From: Chara braunii
Taxonomy: Eukaryota; Streptophyta; Charophyceae; Charales; Characeae
Direction: 5' to 3'
Length of the DNA stretch: 32,525 nt
Assembly: GCA_003427395.1 (NCBI GenBank)
Contig: BFEA01000433.1
Location: 1 to 32,525 of the forward strand
The notes under the pieces were generated by a model that did no database searches, was not told where the DNA came from, and worked only from the letters and a program-made list of their open reading frames with translations. The position numbers and the translations under genes were made by a program. Positions 1 to 8,750 of this stretch are shown one piece after another (positions within the stretch are counted from its first letter, which is position 1; every line of letters begins with the position of its first letter).

Positions 1-319
1 CGGATAAAGCTACAAAGATGGGTGAACCTTCTAGGAGGAATGACGACAATCGCCAAAACAATGTTAAGAACACGGACAATGAATCTGTGACGGATGTCAA
101 CCAAATTGCAGGAAACTGAGCCTCGACAACCTTCGCTCGCTCTGACGAGCGACTCGTCGAATTCTAATGTTGAAAGAAGTTGTGGACAGTGATATGGCTC
201 TGATCCTTGATAAGATTCACTACCTCATNATTTTACTTGCCTGTTTACAGGGTGATATCGCATGGGGTAGGGCATATGTTGGATTTTGGCTAAGAATGAC
301 AGTCAATTAATGGGTTGAT

Positions 320-667
320 ATGTTGCATGGGGCCAGTTGCGTGTACATCCTTATGTCTCTAGATTACCGATTGGTGTATGTAGGGAAGACTTTCGGGATG
401 CTCAAAGAAAGATGGGTTGAACACAAGCAGGCAGTTAGGGGTGCAAGCAAACAGAAGATACACAATTGGCTTCGGAAAGTGGGTTTGGATCACTATGTGT
501 CGATCCCGATCTGGTTCGGGGAAGGAACATTCATTGATGAAACGAAACGTGTGATCATAAAATTTCATAATCCGGGCCTCAAAGCTAAGGGCGGAAAATT
601 GCGACAAAAAAATTGCAAACACAGAAAGAAGATCAAGACCCAGCATAATTTTGTTTTCCTTTGTTGA
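320..667 (+). pseudogene. GIY-YIG endonuclease domain fragment of PLE copy 1
   Basis: The 115-residue reading frame matches a GIY-YIG nuclease fold: CVYILMS near residues 7-13 stands for the GIY strand, YVGKT near 20-24 for the YIG strand, and the arginine in ERWVEHK (about 30-36) is the usual catalytic arginine. HNWLRKVG, IPIWFGEG and FHNPGLKAKGG follow, as in the related domain at 20122-20350. The place where a catalytic glutamate normally sits four residues before the isoleucine of the last helix reads lysine, although a glutamate lies two residues further upstream. In permuted PLEs this domain nicks target DNA for target-primed reverse transcription. The ATG at 320 is probably not a true start, because the parent protein should begin upstream. 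The frame ends in a basic tail at 667, just before the tRNA-like repeats. Confidence 0.65.
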
Positions 668-686
668 CACCGTTGAATCTGAATCC

Positions 687-976
687 CGTCTGTGTGAGCG
701 GGTAAGAGTACCAACGGGGGTTACGTGCTGACTACAGAGCGAAGTGTACGAGAATTGTCGTGTCCGTGGGTGTTGTGTGTGGTGTGTGTTGAGTTGGACA
801 TTACAGCCTTGCAGGGGTGGGGTGGATATCACGACCGGTACGATTACACTTTTGAACACCGTGTCCTGGCTGTAGTGGTTAAGAGACTTGGCTCTTGAGG
901 CCGAAGTCGCCGGTTCGAATCTGTGCTTGCACGGAGGAGGACTTGGGCCCAGATGTACGGAATTCATACTACTGTG
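687..976 (+). repeat. tRNA-derived SINE-like unit 1, tRNA-Gln(UUG)-like
   Basis: First of two copies of a ~290-bp unit repeated at an exact 325-bp offset. It contains an internal polymerase III A-box-like TGGCTGTAGTGG (867-878) and B-box GGTTCGAATC (912-921). A five-pair anticodon-like stem TTGGC/GCCGA encloses the loop TCTTGAG (893-899), whose centre reads TTG, a glutamine anticodon. The T-stem is mispaired and no acceptor stem closes, so it is not a functional tRNA. It lies inside PLE copy 1, right after the endonuclease fragment. Calling it a SINE is an inference from the boxes and the duplication. Confidence 0.5.
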
Positions 977-1011
977 GAAGCGCTCGTGAACCGACGGGCA
1001 TTAATAAGTCT

Positions 1012-1301
1012 CGTTTGTGTAAGCGGGTATGAGTACCAGCGGGGGTTACGTGCTGACTACAGAGCGAAGTGTACGAGAATTGCTGTGTCCGTGGGTGTTG
1101 TGTGTGGTGTGTGTTGAGTTGGACACGACAGTCTTGCAGGGGTGGGGTGGATATCATGACCGTTACGATTCCACTTTTGAACACCGTGTCCTAGCTATAG
1201 TGGTTAAGAGACTTGGCTCTTGAGGCCAAAGTCGTCAGTTCGAATTTGTGCTTGCACGGAGGAGGACTTAGGCCCAGGTGTATGGAATCCATATTACTGT
1301 G
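1012..1301 (+). repeat. tRNA-derived SINE-like unit 2 (tandem copy)
   Basis: Second copy of the unit at 687-976, shifted by 325 bases and differing by scattered substitutions. The A-box reads TAGCTATAGTGG (1192-1203), the B-box has decayed to AGTTCGAATT (1237-1246), and the TCTTGAG loop is retained. A spacer of about 35 bases (977-1011) separates the copies. After 1301 the sequence returns to PLE-type sequence. Confidence 0.5.
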
Positions 1302-1600
1302 TTCTTTGACTGTGATTGCATTGGAGTATCAAAGGATCCTTATTTACTTAACATTTTGAAGTAACTAACGAAATGTAAGACTAATGGGTTTATCAGCATA
1401 TGTAACAATAGAGGATGGTGTTGGCTGAAAGGGTGACAACTTGTACAAACCTTGTTTGGTTATACAAAGATTGAGAAAGATGGAACTAAACTACTTAAAG
1501 ATGCTAAGCATGCTATTGACAGTGGTGGAAATTGGAATGTGATTAAACTCAGTCGAATAGTCATCAAAATTTAACAATGGAAAACAAAGTTTATTCTACT

Positions 1601-2040
1601 TTCAGACCGCCTTGGAAACAAAAGGATCTGTACCGATTGAATCTCGATGAGTTGATTGAATTAAATGATGGAGTAAAAACTTTGAATCAACAATACATAC
1701 CTCAAATTGTATAGGGAATTTTAACTGATGTGTTTAAAAAGAAGTAAGGTGTGAACCTTAAGGTGAACATTAATGTTAAACTTTATTTTTATAATATATT
1801 ATAAATAAAATTAAAGTTGAAAATGATGTAAGGGGCATGGATTCAAAACAATGTACTTCCTGTATCGTTGGCTGACTTGTATGCAAAAAACACTCGGCAC
1901 ATATGGCTTAAAGCCAACTTACTTATTGATCTTCTGCATTACCATAAGTCATATGCACAGCAGTTGGTTCGCCAAAGTTTGATGAGCATTGCAACTCCGT
2001 CACTGCAAAATTAGGTTTAGACATGATGGTCCCTCAATCA
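1601..2040 (+). pseudogene. Linker domains between endonuclease and reverse transcriptase, PLE copy 1
   Basis: Two blocks of broken coding sequence. The first (from 1601) reads FRPPWKQKDLYRLNLDELIE and continues through a stop. It aligns with the block at about 20715-20900 of the other element. The second (from 1835) reads VLPVSLADLYAKNTRHIW and then LLIDLLHYHKSYA, and aligns with the LANDLSARMRVMFKKSKTVG region at 21490-21560. A frame change near 1970 gives EHCNSVTAKLG, which fits the position of the CxC motif (DCNCAVSRLP) of the other copy. These blocks precede the fingers of the reverse transcriptase in permuted PLEs. No catalytic role can be claimed. Confidence 0.55.
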
Positions 2041-2065
2041 ACAAAACTTGTAATCACAATGATGA

Positions 2066-2989
2066 TCTAGAGGTGTGAATATAGTTTCGAAAGAAAAAAC
2101 ATGATTTTGAGGAATACAAAGTAATGTGAAAAACAAAATATAAAATAAAAATGATTAAGAAAAAAGTCAAACACATATTGAAGGCATTTTTTTTTCTTTA
2201 CTAAATAAGTTCTCAAAGACGGTGTGGGCAAGGTCAAACATGCATGTTCGATATAGCAAGGGGAAGGAAAAAAAAATAGAAAGATTGAAAAAGACAATGG
2301 CAAAAACAACCTACGGATCACTTCCAAACGTTGTTGTCAATAGGGATAATAACTTTAATACAACTATCTATAAAGATCCTCCATGAGCCTATCTCAATAC
2401 CTCATTGTGCATAACCAATACCCTCACCACCATTTTTCCTCGTTTTGCAAAGAATAGTAATTTATCCTTTAAAGTTATAATAATAATGTTAAATGAAGCA
2501 ATTGACAATCGGAGGTGGCATGAGAAAGCTGACTTCTTATGGACAAAGTAACCAAACACTAAACAAACAACCTCAGCAGAGTGGTCATTATATTAATAGT
2601 ACAAACCCCTTCAGTATAACAACAAGGGGAGTTCTACGGGATAACAAAGGTAAGCCAAATATAAACATGATAAGAGAAACATGTGAGGCATAAAAAAAAG
2701 ACTTATCGATCGGCATCTTTCCATTAAGTTTGGATATATTGGATCTTCAAGACAACAAAATTTGCAATGTCGATTACTATCTAGAGGCATAGGTTGTCAC
2801 TGCAAAAAGAGTCATTCAAGTTGTCCTAGTGTGGTGTGTGCACTAAGGGACAGCCGCAATATACCACAACCAAGGTCGACACACAAATGCATTGTTGATA
2901 ACCAGAGTTGAGTTCAATCCTATGACACGAGTCAATTTAAACCACTAGTACCTTGCCCATCTTGAGATCGGGGGCGTTGCGGTTAACAC
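2066..2989. other. AT-rich non-coding stretch
   Basis: Only short frames (up to about 86 codons), A/T runs and low-complexity sequence are visible. Nothing resembles a known domain. A weak box-A/box-B-like pair on the minus strand near 2910-2952 was judged too degenerate to call. Confidence 0.5.
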
Positions 2990-3510
2990 CAGCGCAGACC
3001 ACATTCATCTGTTGCAGTTGGTGTTGTCGAGCTCATCGGCCCCCGCCTTTTCTCGCGAAGGAGGCGGGAGTCCTCCCGGCCATGTCACACATGAGTTAAA
3101 ACAAAAAACAAAACACAGAGACAACTCGGAAACGAGGCATAATTAATCCCACGGACCGCCGAGACGGTCGAGATCGCGTCGTCCCTTCGCCGCTCTAGCC
3201 GGGTGCGCCGGCTGTACATCTCGAGGTCCCCTACGACAGGACAGGTTTGCTTCCCTAAGGGGTTGTCATCACCCTTAGGGGCATATCCCTACCGAGCTAC
3301 TGACCCACGTGCGAAAGTTTTTGCATGCAGTTGCAGAGGTGGGTTAGTCGAGGGCGTTTGCTCGCTCGCTATAGTATAGGTACGCGTGATTAAAACGCCT
3401 ATTGAACCCGGACGTCGTCTGTTCCTTAGGGCGTTGATCTCCTAAGTACGAAGCGTACGCCAGTCGACTAGGACGGTTTCAACCAAGTGTGAAACCCCCA
3501 ATATCCTAGT
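2990..3510. repeat. Serial-hairpin tract A
   Basis: A run of consecutive short stem-loops in GC-richer sequence with no coding frame. Clear examples are CCCGCCTT against GGAGGCGGG (3042-3068), AGCCGG/CCGGCT with loop GTGCG (3198-3213), and CCCTAAGGG/CCCTTAGGG (about 3253-3279). Further on are GACCCAC against GTGGGTTA (3302-3346), CTTAGG/CCTAAG (3425-3446) and GTACG/CGTAC (3447-3459). The last is a nested pair, GGTTTCA/TGAAACC inside GACTAGGA/TCCTAGTC (about 3466-3511). This density of perfect stems is far above that of neighbouring AT-rich DNA. Function is unknown. Possible explanations are a structured non-coding RNA, a palindrome-rich organelle DNA insert, or a foldback element. Confidence 0.55.
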
Positions 3511-4238
3511 CCTTTTGGTCACTAGTTAAAAAGAAAGACATAACAACCACACATAGTTACATGAAACAAAATTGATCGTAGTCAACATGAACATATATTC
3601 AATCTGAAATGATAACCGGACGAATTTAAATCATCATTAGATACATACAATAACACAATATCAAAATAAAATCCGGCCACCCTGGGTCGAATTCTACAAA
3701 AATCATACAGCCGCCAACGAGGAGTTGGCTTTCAGCAATAACCTCAATGTAGCTGACGAGGTAGTCGATCTGTCTTAGTTTTGACTTGATGAGATGCGCT
3801 GTCAAAGTTATTCATTTCATCCTACCACCAACCTAAGATTGAACAAGCACACACCCATCTCCATATGTTTCTCAATCTTCGTGGATAACTGGCTGTTTTG
3901 CAGATAATTCTTGATCAGGGGCATTGCTTGAGGTGTTGCATGTCTCTCGCTCTAGGAAGTGGTCTGGGGTACTCCTCTTCCTCGCCCTAGCACAAGACTC
4001 GGATCTTAGAAGTTGGGCCGTCTCCACCAAATCGGCAAAGTGCCCCCCCGTAGAACGGTTCACTCTGGGTCGATAAACAGGGTCGGCTCCTAAAGCAACG
4101 AACCCGCGCCCAGATGCTTCCTTGAGAGAGAGGATGCAAGTAGCTTTCAATTATTCTTATCTCTCATGAGTTCATGGTAACTTAGACGAAAAGAAGACCG
4201 AGGGGATAAAGAATAAGAATCATTTGAACAGGTACAGG
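3511..4238. other. Non-coding stretch with isolated hairpin
   Basis: No gene is recognised. A perfect six-pair hairpin GCCAAC-GAGGA-GTTGGC lies near 3713-3729, so the hairpin-rich character may extend here. A 92-codon minus-strand frame (3872-4150) has no recognisable motif. Confidence 0.4.
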
Positions 4239-4306
4239 CAGATAAGGTCATTCGGGATAAAACGGGTAATCCTCAGGAAAAGACTAAGTCTATTTGACCT
4301 TATCTG
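4239..4306. repeat. Perfect 12-bp inverted repeat
   Basis: CAGATAAGGTCA (4239-4250) is the exact reverse complement of TGACCTTATCTG (4295-4306), with a 44-base spacer. It could be the ends of a very small foldback element. No target duplication is obvious. Confidence 0.5.
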
Positions 4307-4812
4307 TTTTATTTCAATCGAATTCATTCTACGGTATACACATAATTAACGTTTTTCGAAACAACGAAACATTTTTAGCATGCAGGCAAGTGAGAAGTAA
4401 AAGAAAGACAATCATTTTCTCTTTTCTTAATGAGGCATAATCAATCTCCTTTGCAAGCATCCTTCTACCTACCTACACAACACACAGACAACACAATAAA
4501 AAAAAGACAAGCAAAGTCTCACTACTCACGTCAGACCCACCTTTCCACTCATGCATGATGCCCACAACCCCACTCAACCTTTTCTCATGAACATTCAAAG
4601 CAAAAGGGTCAAGCAATGTGTGGGTGCACACAGGTGTGAAGGGAGTCTGAGTCATTCACTGACCTTGAGTGAATTGGTGTCGAACGCGTCCTGGCTCACT
4701 CAAGAAAGCCAAGTAACATATGCGCTTCGCCGAAGAAACCGCAGTCCCGAGGTAAGTCTTGGGCCAACCGTTAGTCTCAATTTACTCTTGATTCGCAAGT
4801 CCTACTCGCTGT
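4307..4812. other. Non-coding stretch, no gene recognised
   Basis: Low-complexity A/C-rich sequence with short open frames in both directions and no recognisable domain. Scattered AGTCCC-type words near 4740 foreshadow the decamer repeat that follows. Confidence 0.4.
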
Positions 4813-5140
4813 AGTCCCAAGTGTGAAGATGGCGAGCCGCACTCGTCCCAGAAAACACTCAGTCTGGTACCACGTCAGTCCCAACTGGTCCGAAGCGGTC
4901 CCAGATGGTCCTACGTGGTTTCAGGTGGTCTCATACTGTCAAACACTTCGTCGAATGACTATTGAGTCGAAAACCGTTTCCGCCACACTTCTCAAAAAAA
5001 TAAAACCGGTGTCGAATCTCAAAACGGCATGCGTCGAGACTACCGCCAATGACCGTCCGCGTCCCACGTCAGTCCCAACTGAACCCAGACAGTCCCAAGT
5101 AGTCCCAGTCCCACTGCCCCAAGTGTTGGGTAGTCCCAAC
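4813..5140. repeat. Degenerate 10-bp-period repeat
   Basis: From 4861 to about 4940 the sequence falls into successive 10-base units built around GGTC: CCAACTGGTC, CGAAGCGGTC, CCAGATGGTC, CTACGTGGTT, TCAGGTGGTC. From 5061 to 5140 a related array is built around AGTCCCAAGT-like decamers. Less regular sequence lies between them. The period is close to one helical turn. The 115-codon frame across it is a by-product of the repeat. Confidence 0.6.
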
Positions 5141-5159
5141 TACAAAACATTTATCCTAT

Positions 5160-5510
5160 ATGCCGCATAAAAAAATAAACCCCCCGTCGCGCTCAGATTT
5201 CGTACTGTTGCATGTCGTCAACCGCCACCATGTCACGCTGCTGCTGCCGTACACACCAATGGTAGCAGACCTTCACCAAGAAAAGCAGACGTCGCGCCGC
5301 AACAAAAAATATTTTCGTGCCGTAAAAGAAACCTCCACTGTTGCGCCGCACTACCGTAAAAAAAACGGCAGCGCTTCGCCGTGTCGTACCACCGTAAAAA
5401 AAAAGCGACAGCTTCACTCTTCAAAACAAAGTGTCGTGGCGACGTGTCGTGAAAACGGCAGCGTCACCTCTAAAAAGTGTCGCCGACAGCAGCGTCACCC
5501 TTCAAAATAA
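5160..5510. other. Degenerate GACAGC/GTCGTG-rich repeat region
   Basis: The words GTCGTG, GGCAGCG, GCGTCAC and runs of A recur in loose alternation on both strands, giving lysine/arginine/serine-rich frames of 60-116 codons. These frames look like consequences of repetition and not genes. The same words lead into the inverted repeat at 5511-5601. Confidence 0.4.
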
Positions 5511-5601
5511 AGGTGTCGTGCTGACGTTACGGTATTTCGGCAGCATAACCCCACAAAAATGGGTTATGGCTGACGAAAATATCGGTCGTTACACCTCCAC
5601 C
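5511..5601. repeat. Imperfect inverted repeat, about 40-bp arms
   Basis: The left arm (5511-5553), ending GGCAGCATAACCCCA, pairs with the right arm (5558-5601), beginning TGGGTTATGGCTGACG, around a short A-rich loop near 5555. Mismatches are scattered. It could be a small foldback or MITE remnant. The outer ends GGTGTCGT and ACACC suggest the limits. Confidence 0.5.
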
Positions 5602-5789
5602 AGTTGTCGTGCTCCCCGTCACTCCTTGCCACGCTGCGCTGCCGCAGAGTCCCCCTAGAGACCAACCTGCCAAGGGGTGGAGCAGAGTGTTCCAGCCAAG
5701 GCTATGTCTATCTCCTCCCTCGCCACGCTTCTTTGCTGTCCTCTAGCTCCGTCGGCAGCACTCCTGCCTCCTCTCCAACACTCCAGCAA

Positions 5790-6160
5790 TGAGGCAAGTG
5801 TGTTGTGACACACTGGCAGCTGGAGGCAAGTGTGAGGCAGTTGGTGGACAGCTGCCTCTTTTGTAGTGGCTGAGGAGGGCAGCATCAGCCTCAACTGCCC
5901 CCAGGCAAAATTCGTCACTTGCCTGGGGCCGTTGATCTGAGCCAGATCAACGGACTAAGGCTGTCTCACCTCAGCCACACACTTAGGGTGGTAGTTGTAC
6001 TCAACTGCCCCCCTTTTTTTCTCCCTTTTCCCTGCACTCAGCCCCACATTGAGTGCAGGTTCAGCGGGAAAATGGTTGTTTCCAGCCAAGTTCCTCTCAC
6101 TGACGCTCCAGTTCACAGCTCTGGCCTGAATGACTGCATTCAGGCCAATACTGCTTGAAC
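5790..6160. repeat. Serial-hairpin tract B with perfect 10-bp stems
   Basis: Four perfect ten-pair stem-loops with small loops are present: CCCCAGGCAA/TTGCCTGGGG (5899-5928), CCGTTGATCT/AGATCAACGG (5929-5953), CCTGCACTCA/TGAGTGCAGG (6031-6059) and GGCCTGAATG/CATTCAGGCC (6123-6146). The first two are directly abutting. Shorter stems precede them: GGCAGCTG/CAGCTGCC (5815-5856) and GGCTGA/TCAGCC (5868-5890). Stem sequences differ from one another, so this is repetition of shape and not of sequence. No coding frame explains it. Confidence 0.65.
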
Positions 6161-6209
6161 TTGGTGCTCGGCTGCGGCCACGTTCGTGACCGTGACTGTT
6201 CTTTTCTCT

Positions 6210-6285
6210 TCCCTCTCTCTCTCTCTCTCACTCTCTCTCTCTTTTCAACCTCATCTGCGCCACTTGACGCTTTAGTTGTAGTTCG

Positions 6286-6316
<31 letters not shown>
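6210..6316. repeat. (CT)n microsatellite and 29-base T run
   Basis: A CT-repeat tract at about 6212-6242 is followed by a run of T at 6288-6316. These are ordinary simple repeats separating hairpin tract B from the tRNA-like and U6-like sequences. Confidence 0.8.
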
Positions 6317-6349
6317 GAAGTAAAAATGCCATTGGCATAAGTCAACGGC

Positions 6350-6430
6350 CACAGTAGTCTATACCAGCTTAGTTGGCATTTCCCCCCCCCATTGTCTTCC
6401 TCTATGCAGACCCAAGTTCGATTCCTATCA
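6350..6430 (+). repeat. tRNA-like sequence with box A and box B (SINE head candidate)
   Basis: CCAGCTTAGTTGGCA (about 6364-6378) resembles a polymerase III A box, and AAGTTCGATTCCT (about 6414-6426) resembles a B box, at tRNA-like spacing. The region between is C-rich and does not fold into a tRNA. An A run follows at 6439, which could be a SINE tail or the reverse complement of the U6 oligo-T end. Confidence 0.35.
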
Positions 6431-6438
6431 GGGAATCG

Positions 6439-6507
6439 AAAAAAAAAAAAAATTGGGCCATCTCTCGATTTATGCGTGTCATCCTTGCGCAGGGGCCATG
6501 CTAATCT
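6439..6507 (-). pseudogene. U6: U6 snRNA 3' half with oligo-T end (pseudogene or U6-tailed transcript)
   Basis: Read on the minus strand, 6507 to about 6439 matches the highly conserved 3' part of eukaryotic U6: AGATTAGCATGGCCCC, then TGCGCAAGGATGACACGCAT, AAATCGAGA and a T run. U6 is the spliceosomal catalytic RNA, transcribed by RNA polymerase III, and the oligo-T is its terminator. The U6 5' stem-loop and the full ACAGAGA box are absent. At the break the sequence passes directly into hairpin tract C (upstream in the minus direction). Small differences from consensus near the 3' end are visible. A truncated retrocopy produced by template switching is the usual explanation. A structured RNA with a U6-derived tail is an alternative. 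Confidence 0.8.
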
Positions 6508-6508
6508 C

Positions 6509-7227
6509 GCGCGGCTAACCTCGGCCGCGTGATCTACGTGACCGTGTGGTCGAGATCGACCACGCTTTATGCAGGCAGCTCCAAAAGGAGTTGCGCCCAG
6601 TAGGGCCTATCAGCTTCGATCCCGATATCCGCACAGGGCTAGCTCCTTTCACGGAAGATAAGCCTGCTACCCTTCTATATGAAGGGTAGCATCCTAGCAG
6701 GCTGCCCAGCCATGGCTATAGATAGGCCTTGTCGGCCCCCTTTGACAAAGTCAGTCGTGCCGCCATCGGCACGGCGGCCTCCTGGTCCCGCAGCACTCAT
6801 GCCACCGCCCATTCATCGGGCGGCTCAACCTGATGGTGCCGCGGTCAGCCTTTTAGGCCGCGGATACGGCACTGGCCCTTCATACGGAGTAAACCCTGCG
6901 GTCCAAAAATAATAAAGAAAAATATCCCCTACTTTCTCTGCGTCGCGGCCCAATACCTAGCGCGACTGCCCTTTTGAGCTTACTTAGGCCCTAAATCACA
7001 CAGCTGCTAGGCTAGGTCTAGTTTTAGCATTCCCACGACCGTGTGTTGCCGCGACTAACCGGTCACACTGCCGACTACCGCTATTATTGTCGGACGTCAT
7101 AAGCGTCCGAACCTAGACTTAAACAGTTGTAGTCTTCTCGGTCATAGAGTATGTCTGAATAAACTTTTGGCTAATGCCAGTCCCATCAAGTCCTTTAATC
7201 CAACGAAAAAGTCGGACAACGTCCGAC
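6509..7227. repeat. Serial-hairpin tract C, joined to U6 tail
   Basis: Successive perfect or near-perfect stems occur along the tract: CGCGGC/GCCGCG (6510-6529), GTGGTCGA/TCGACCAC (6546-6563), GCAGCTCC/GGAGTTGC with loop AAAA (6574-6593) and CTACCCTTC/GAAGGGTAG inside AGCCTG...CAGGCT (6661-6703). They continue with CGTGCCG/CGGCACG with loop CCAT (6756-6773), CCGCCC/GGGCGG (6804-6822), CCGCGG pairs (6839-6862) and GTCGCG/CGCGAC (6942-6966). TCGGACG/CGTCCGA (7090-7110) and GTCGGAC/GTCCGAC (7211-7227) close the series. A short A/T-rich break lies at 6906-6935. The 77-codon plus-strand frame is proline-rich by composition and has no known domain. On the minus strand this tract would lie upstream of the U6 tail and its terminator. 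Confidence 0.6.
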
Positions 7228-8590
7228 GTTTAAAATGTCAAGGTATTTGCCCCGACAACGTGTAACACTCGCTGTCGATGTATAAGAAAGGTATTGGCGG
7301 TTTGATGATAATATATCAAGCTTGTCAAATAGGAGTCCGCAGGAGAATTCGATGCCCAGAGATACGGTGCGTTCTCTCTTGAAGGGATGATCTATCGTCT
7401 GAGATCGACCACTGAGTCACATAGCACCACCTAAGTTGGAATGCTTGCTCGAGCATATTGTCGGCCCGCAGTCCCTGTATGTGCCACATCCGTATTCGCA
7501 CAGTGCAATCTCATGACGGTGACTGCGCCAATTTGGAAATGACAATCGAACCGTTCATGAACATTTCCATATTCGGGGCCCTAATCCACGTCGTCATTTC
7601 TGCATCACGACTCCCTAAAAGATTGTCACATCACTAAATCGTCGTGCCATACAGGACCATCAACACCGTCACACTTCTTCTCCATATCGCCTATCTTCAA
7701 ATTGTTATATATTCCCGTAGGAACCGTGACTATAAGGGTATTTACGCTTGGGTTCCATACAGAGGTATGTGAGCTCATTTGCATAGTGATGCGCCTTGGA
7801 TCAGGATCCCATTCTTTATGCCCAACAGTAGCGAATTCCTCAAACACCCCAACCATGATATGCCGACCATAAGGAATTACAACATTCCTACCACCCCTCC
7901 GTACCCGTTGAAACCGTCAACGTTCTTGGCAGATCCGTCAACGAGGAATGCCTATCACACTAGTCGAACTTTTAGTGACATACCCACATCACCAAGCATT
8001 GTCAACCAGCCATTTGCAGTGGGAATGCCCAAGGATGTAGCCTCCTAATGCGCTTTGTGTCGACATCATATACCATCCCACCTCCTATGACAGACACTTT
8101 TCACTTGGGGATCAAAGATTATTGTCCCACCCTCAATCCTACAGTGTAGTGCTCAACTCTCTAGATGTCCGCCATGAAAACAAACATTCTACGCTATAGG
8201 AGCACTTTGCATATGATGAAACACACATAACGAAAAACTTTCCTTATCATGCACGCATCCCCTATGTTTAAAAATGTTGGAAGTCAAGTCAATCCACCTA
8301 CTTCCATCTTAACCCCTAAAAAATGTGCGTACCTAGGCTACAGGATTGGCCCGGGCCCGGTCGGGCAAAAAAAAAAAAAAACATTTTAATTTTTGTTTTT
8401 TATTTTATTTTTGGTAAAAAATTTTGATGTGACCCAAAGTTGTTCAGTTTATTTTGCATAACCTAGGGTTTTTTTTTTTTTTTGTTAGGACCTTTCCTCG
8501 TCCTTGCACGGCCAAGCCACCCGGGAAAATAGTGTGACCTAGGCGACCCGACTAGTAGCCTAAGTGAGTACTGATTTTTTTTCGACTAGA
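7228..8590. other. Non-coding or decayed stretch
   Basis: Overlapping frames on both strands at 7626-7856 (minus) and 7779-8048 (plus) have more even composition than their surroundings but no recognised domain. Stops interrupt any longer reading. They may be remains of an unknown element. A-rich and T-rich runs occur at 8367-8381 and 8469-8483. Confidence 0.35.
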
Positions 8591-8659
8591 ATGTACAGTC
8601 AAATATAATGTACGTACGTTGTATTAAAATTATTGCAATTTTTAATTAAAAAAAATAAA

Positions 8660-8750
8660 ATTATACAACATTGCAATAAAAACAACTTTTGTCAGAAGGC
8701 CATATCAAAATTCACAACAGAATTCGAGAAAACAAGTAAAAACAATAACA
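8660..8750 (+). repeat. Dispersed repeat copy 1 (ACAACATTGCAAT family)
   Basis: The block runs from ACAACATTGCAATAAAAAC through AACTTTTG to AATTCGAGAAAACA. It matches the block at 9360-9450 with substitutions and small gaps. Both are preceded by TACGTTGTA-like words and T runs. Identity of the parent element is unknown. Confidence 0.5.

Larger units (their letters stand above)
1..2065 (+). mobile_element. Decayed Penelope-like retroelement, copy 1 (reverse transcriptase part missing)
   Basis: This stretch holds, in order, a lysine/asparagine-rich leader (reading from base 2), a GIY-YIG endonuclease domain (320-667), a linker domain (about 1601-1782) and a second linker block (about 1835-2040). 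The same blocks occur in the same order in the better preserved element at 18143-23225, where a reverse transcriptase follows. Alignable pairs include RPPWKQKDLYRLNLDEL here with RAPWRRRELYKLSLDD there, and HIWLKANLLIDLLHYHK here with RVMFKKSKTVG plus ILHNHK there. Stops and frame changes separate the blocks, and two tandem tRNA-like repeats (687-1301) interrupt it after the endonuclease. Similarity fades near 2065, before any reverse transcriptase motif, so the copy is truncated. The left end runs off the window. Confidence 0.7.

Noticed and set aside
359-967. 202-codon minus-strand frame with a repeat of itself at 969-1184
   Set aside because: It is antisense to the GIY-YIG fragment and the tRNA-like repeats. 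The duplicated peptide simply reflects the 325-bp repeat.
2909-2952. Minus-strand tRNA-like boxes (GTACTAGTGGTTTAA and GGATTGAACTC)
   Set aside because: Only loosely match A and B boxes, with no foldable tRNA and no second copy in the window.
3872-4150. 92-codon minus-strand frame
   Set aside because: Balanced composition but no recognised motif, no partner copy and no splice context; not enough to call a gene.
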